Below, one piece after another: positions 62,078 through 64,000 of a stretch of DNA of 64,000 bases (positions within the stretch are counted from its first letter, which is position 1; each line of letters begins with the position of its first letter). Made by a program: the position numbers and the translations under genes. Source of the stretch: Ahniella affigens (GTDB lineage: Bacteria; Pseudomonadota; Gammaproteobacteria; Xanthomonadales; Ahniellaceae). The stretch spans positions 682,001-746,000 of the forward strand of contig NZ_CP027860.1 in assembly GCF_003015185.1 (NCBI RefSeq). The letters are read 5' to 3'. Below the pieces are notes generated by a model, which had not been told where the DNA came from, searched no databases, and worked only from the letters and a program-made list of their open reading frames with translations.

Positions 62078-62548
62078 ACCTTGTCCTCTGCATCGGTCGT
62101 CGCCGGAACACGCGTAGCCCGGCTTCTGATCCGATGGCCGACAGTATTTGCCATTGAAACGGGCAATCGCCGCGGGCCATCGAGCACTGTGCTGATAAAC
62201 CAAGCGAAATTCCACCACCAAGCCCTGCGCCATGCAATCGAATCCGGCCGTTAGTGACGCGTAAGTCACAGTTTTTCCAAGGCAATCCGACGAGCGGTCG
62301 AGGCCCTGGGGCGAGTGGAACGGGGCGATTTGGGCGATCGGTCGAAAATGTCCGACAAGCGGTTTGACCGATTTTGCTGCGGCGCGACGTGCGATTTTTT
62401 CAAAACCGATGAAACTGCGGGTCCCCGGCCGGTCGGCCTGAGGGGAGGGCAAGCCCGCTGCAGGTTACTGCAGCGGGCTTTTTGATGGGCGGACCAATCT
62501 CACGTCCCGCGTCGATTGGGAAGCCTCAGAGCGTCCCATCAGTTGCCT
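62078..62548. other. Intergenic region upstream of fimT with terminator and palindrome
   Basis: About 470 bases without a convincing gene. A 13-bp terminator-type stem AAGCCCGCTGCAG/CTGCAGCGGGCTT (62451-62463 with 62468-62480) is followed on the plus strand by TTTG, so its T-tract serves plus-strand transcription although both flanking genes are on minus. A 16-base palindrome GTGACGCGTAAGTCAC (62254-62269) lies about 180 bases ahead of fimT and may be an operator. The promoter of the pilin operon should be here. Confidence 0.5.
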
Positions 62549-64000
62549 TCAGGGCGGATAACAGCTTGCCACCGGCGTTTCGGTATTCTCGAAACTGTTC
62601 TGTGTCAGCCGATCATCCGGTCTGCACGCCGGCACCCCGACAAAGCGGATCGCGTTATCGGATGCGGGTCGGTAGTTGCCCAGTTCGGAGTTGCTCAAGG
62701 ACAGCTGCCAGGTGCTTGCGCCCAACCGACGAACCCGGTTTGCCGGCAGCGTAAACCAGCCAATCGAATCCGAATCTCCGGGTACCGAGGGGCCAAAGTA
62801 GCGGAACTCCCAGCCGTAGCCGCCATAGGTCTGGCCATGGAACGTGACGTTGACCGTCGCCTGCAGACAGTCCTGGATCTCGAACGTGTGCAGGGCGTCC
62901 TGGCGATGGAACGTATCGCCGCTGATCGGTTCGATGTCCTCGCCATACTCGCCGAGCGGCTGGCGCTGTACGTCAACGGACTGGGTGCAGCCGACGCCGC
63001 CTGGGCCGGTCCCATTGACGACATCGACGGTTGAGGCGCCGCTCCCACCGCCACCGCCCCGGAGCGCGACGCCGATCGAACCGACATCACCCTGCAGTGC
63101 GTCGAGGGTCCCGTCGTTGTTGGAGTCACCATTGTTTGGGCCGCTATTTTCGACCGAATCCGGGATCCCATCATGGTCTGTATCCTGCAACAGGTTTAGC
63201 GACCAGACGCCATTGTCGGTCGCGACATGCAGGTAGGAGCCAACATGCGGATCGACCGCAATGGAATACGCTGACTCAGCCGGCAACCCGACGCTGATCG
63301 AGTACCAGTGTTGGCCACTATCATCGCTCCGAAACACGGCGCCCGGGTTCGCTTCAAAGCCGCTGCCTACGGCGTACATCAGACTCGGATTGCTCGGATC
63401 GATGGCCAAGCCGCGCAGATAGACGCTGTCATTGAGGCCGCGGTCGGTCTCGTCGAACGTCAAACCGCCGTCGGTGCTGACGTAGATCGTCGATCGACTC
63501 GAACTGGCAAAGTCCGTGGCAGCCAGAAACACCGTGTTCGGCTGCGTCGGATGAAAGGCGATGGCGGTGATGTCCAGGTAGGTGTTGTTCAGCCCATGCT
63601 TTTGGTCCAAGCCATTGGTGATATGGGTCCAGGTCGCACCGCGATCCGTGCTGCGGAATAAACCGCTGTGCAAATCTGCCGGGCTGTTGCCGCTGCCGGG
63701 ACTCGTATCGAGATACTCGGATCGGGTGCCGACCAGCAGCAGGTTCGCGTTGACGGGACTGACCGCCATGCTGATCGGCACGACTTTCTCGACAATTTCG
63801 GCATCGGCGGCACTGATCGGAAAGCCGGGGTTTTCGGACAGACTGACCCAGTTCGTGCCGCGGTTGTCGGATCGGATGATCTGGTGGGAAAAGCGATACT
63901 GGCCCGGAATGGGTTGCAGCAACTGACCTTCGGCCAGCGCATAGATCGTATTCAGCGGACCACTCACGCATGGGCCACTGACTGGCGGGCTCGTGCAGGA
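62549..64000 (-). CDS. Exported BNR-repeat protein, N-terminus beyond the window
   Basis: 484 codons are open to the right edge, so the N-terminus is missing. The visible part has BNR-like repeats (IIRSDNRGTNWVSL, LFRSTDRGATWTHI, IYVSTDGGLTFDE, VFRSDDSGQHWYSI) with DPSNPSLMYAVGSG strands. Then come a calcium-binding thrombospondin-3-like stretch (DTDHDGIPDS, DSNNDGTLDAL), a Gly-rich linker, and a C-terminal beta domain resembling the choice-of-anchor U type (WQLSLSNSELGNYRPASDNAI). It ends with NSFENTE and a final Cys. It resembles the propeller of the 17074-19467 protein. Likely exported; ligand unknown. Confidence 0.75.
   Translation of the reverse strand, partial: SCTSPPVSGPCVSGPLNTIYALAEGQLLQPIPGQYRFSHQIIRSDNRGTNWVSLSENPGFPISAADAEIVEKVVPISMAVSPVNANLLLVGTRSEYLDTSPGSGNSPADLHSGLFRSTDRGATWTHITNGLDQKHGLNNTYLDITAIAFHPTQPNTVFLAATDFASSSRSTIYVSTDGGLTFDETDRGLNDSVYLRGLAIDPSNPSLMYAVGSGFEANPGAVFRSDDSGQHWYSISVGLPAESAYSIAVDPHVGSYLHVATDNGVWSLNLLQDTDHDGIPDSVENSGPNNGDSNNDGTLDALQGDVGSIGVALRGGGGGSGASTVDVVNGTGPGGVGCTQSVDVQRQPLGEYGEDIEPISGDTFHRQDALHTFEIQDCLQATVNVTFHGQTYGGYGWEFRYFGPSVPGDSDSIGWFTLPANRVRRLGASTWQLSLSNSELGNYRPASDNAIRFVGVPACRPDDRLTQNSFENTETPVASCYPP

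Noticed and set aside
62254-62269. CRP/Clp-like site in GTGACGCGTAAGTCAC
   Set aside because: GTGA and TCAC are separated by 8 bases rather than the 6 of the CRP consensus, so it is kept only as an unassigned palindrome.

Overview
The window looks like a chromosome segment of a GC-rich gammaproteobacterium of the Xanthomonadales/Lysobacterales, perhaps Rhodanobacteraceae-like. Supporting signs are an algR-like regulator directly upstream of hemC, the fimT-pilVWX-pilY1-pilE minor pilin order, L13/S9 followed by tRNA-Gln, GTAG-headed REP palindromes, and many large exported repeat proteins. I cannot name a species from sequence alone. There are no transposases, phage genes or CRISPR arrays.

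1-8.2 kb holds housekeeping genes. On the minus strand are the start of a histidine ammonia-lyase-like gene, hisS, a mercaptopyruvate sulfurtransferase/NudL/DUF1289 cluster and an FKBP isomerase. On the plus strand are a small exported protein and a Cds1-like PLP enzyme.

6.6-13.9 kb is an RNA repair locus. rtcR (sigma-54 activator) diverges from rsr (Ro60/TROVE) - about 800 nt of structured non-coding DNA - rtcB ligase - a conserved unknown gene - rtcA cyclase. A sigma-54-type promoter lies before rsr. The non-coding gap has up to three tRNA-like, Y-RNA-like modules, each with a CTACAT motif and two with tRNA-type T-arms. It also contains a 159-nt multi-hairpin repeat. A second copy at 15.6 kb shows compensatory base changes and encodes the C-terminal tail of a copper chaperone. 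A REP array follows rtcA.

14.6-22.5 kb carries a PhzF-like enzyme, a PCu(A)C chaperone, an enoyl-CoA isomerase-like protein, an exported BNR-repeat protein, rnt, an fmdB-type zinc ribbon, rplM-rpsI and tRNA-Gln. The 3' end of the tRNA gene and its terminator palindrome are duplicated in tandem.

23.0-49.6 kb is one co-directional, tightly packed cluster of nine genes for exported proteins, several coupled by ATGA overlaps. It encodes a roughly 4,400-residue carboxypeptidase-regulatory-like repeat protein with four copies of another module. It also encodes a cysteine-less thioredoxin-like protein, two long modular proteins with the same chassis but different C-terminal domains (lysozyme-like and HExxH zincin-like), a CPYC DsbA-like protein, two unknown exported proteins, an exported ankyrin protein and a PAP2/vanadium-haloperoxidase-like enzyme. 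The common chassis with swapped enzyme ends is the best candidate for an undescribed system, perhaps a family of secreted effectors.

49.8-64 kb is conserved again: an algR-like regulator, hemC, kup and ruvB on plus, then the minor pilin operon on minus, and an incomplete BNR-type exported protein at the right edge.
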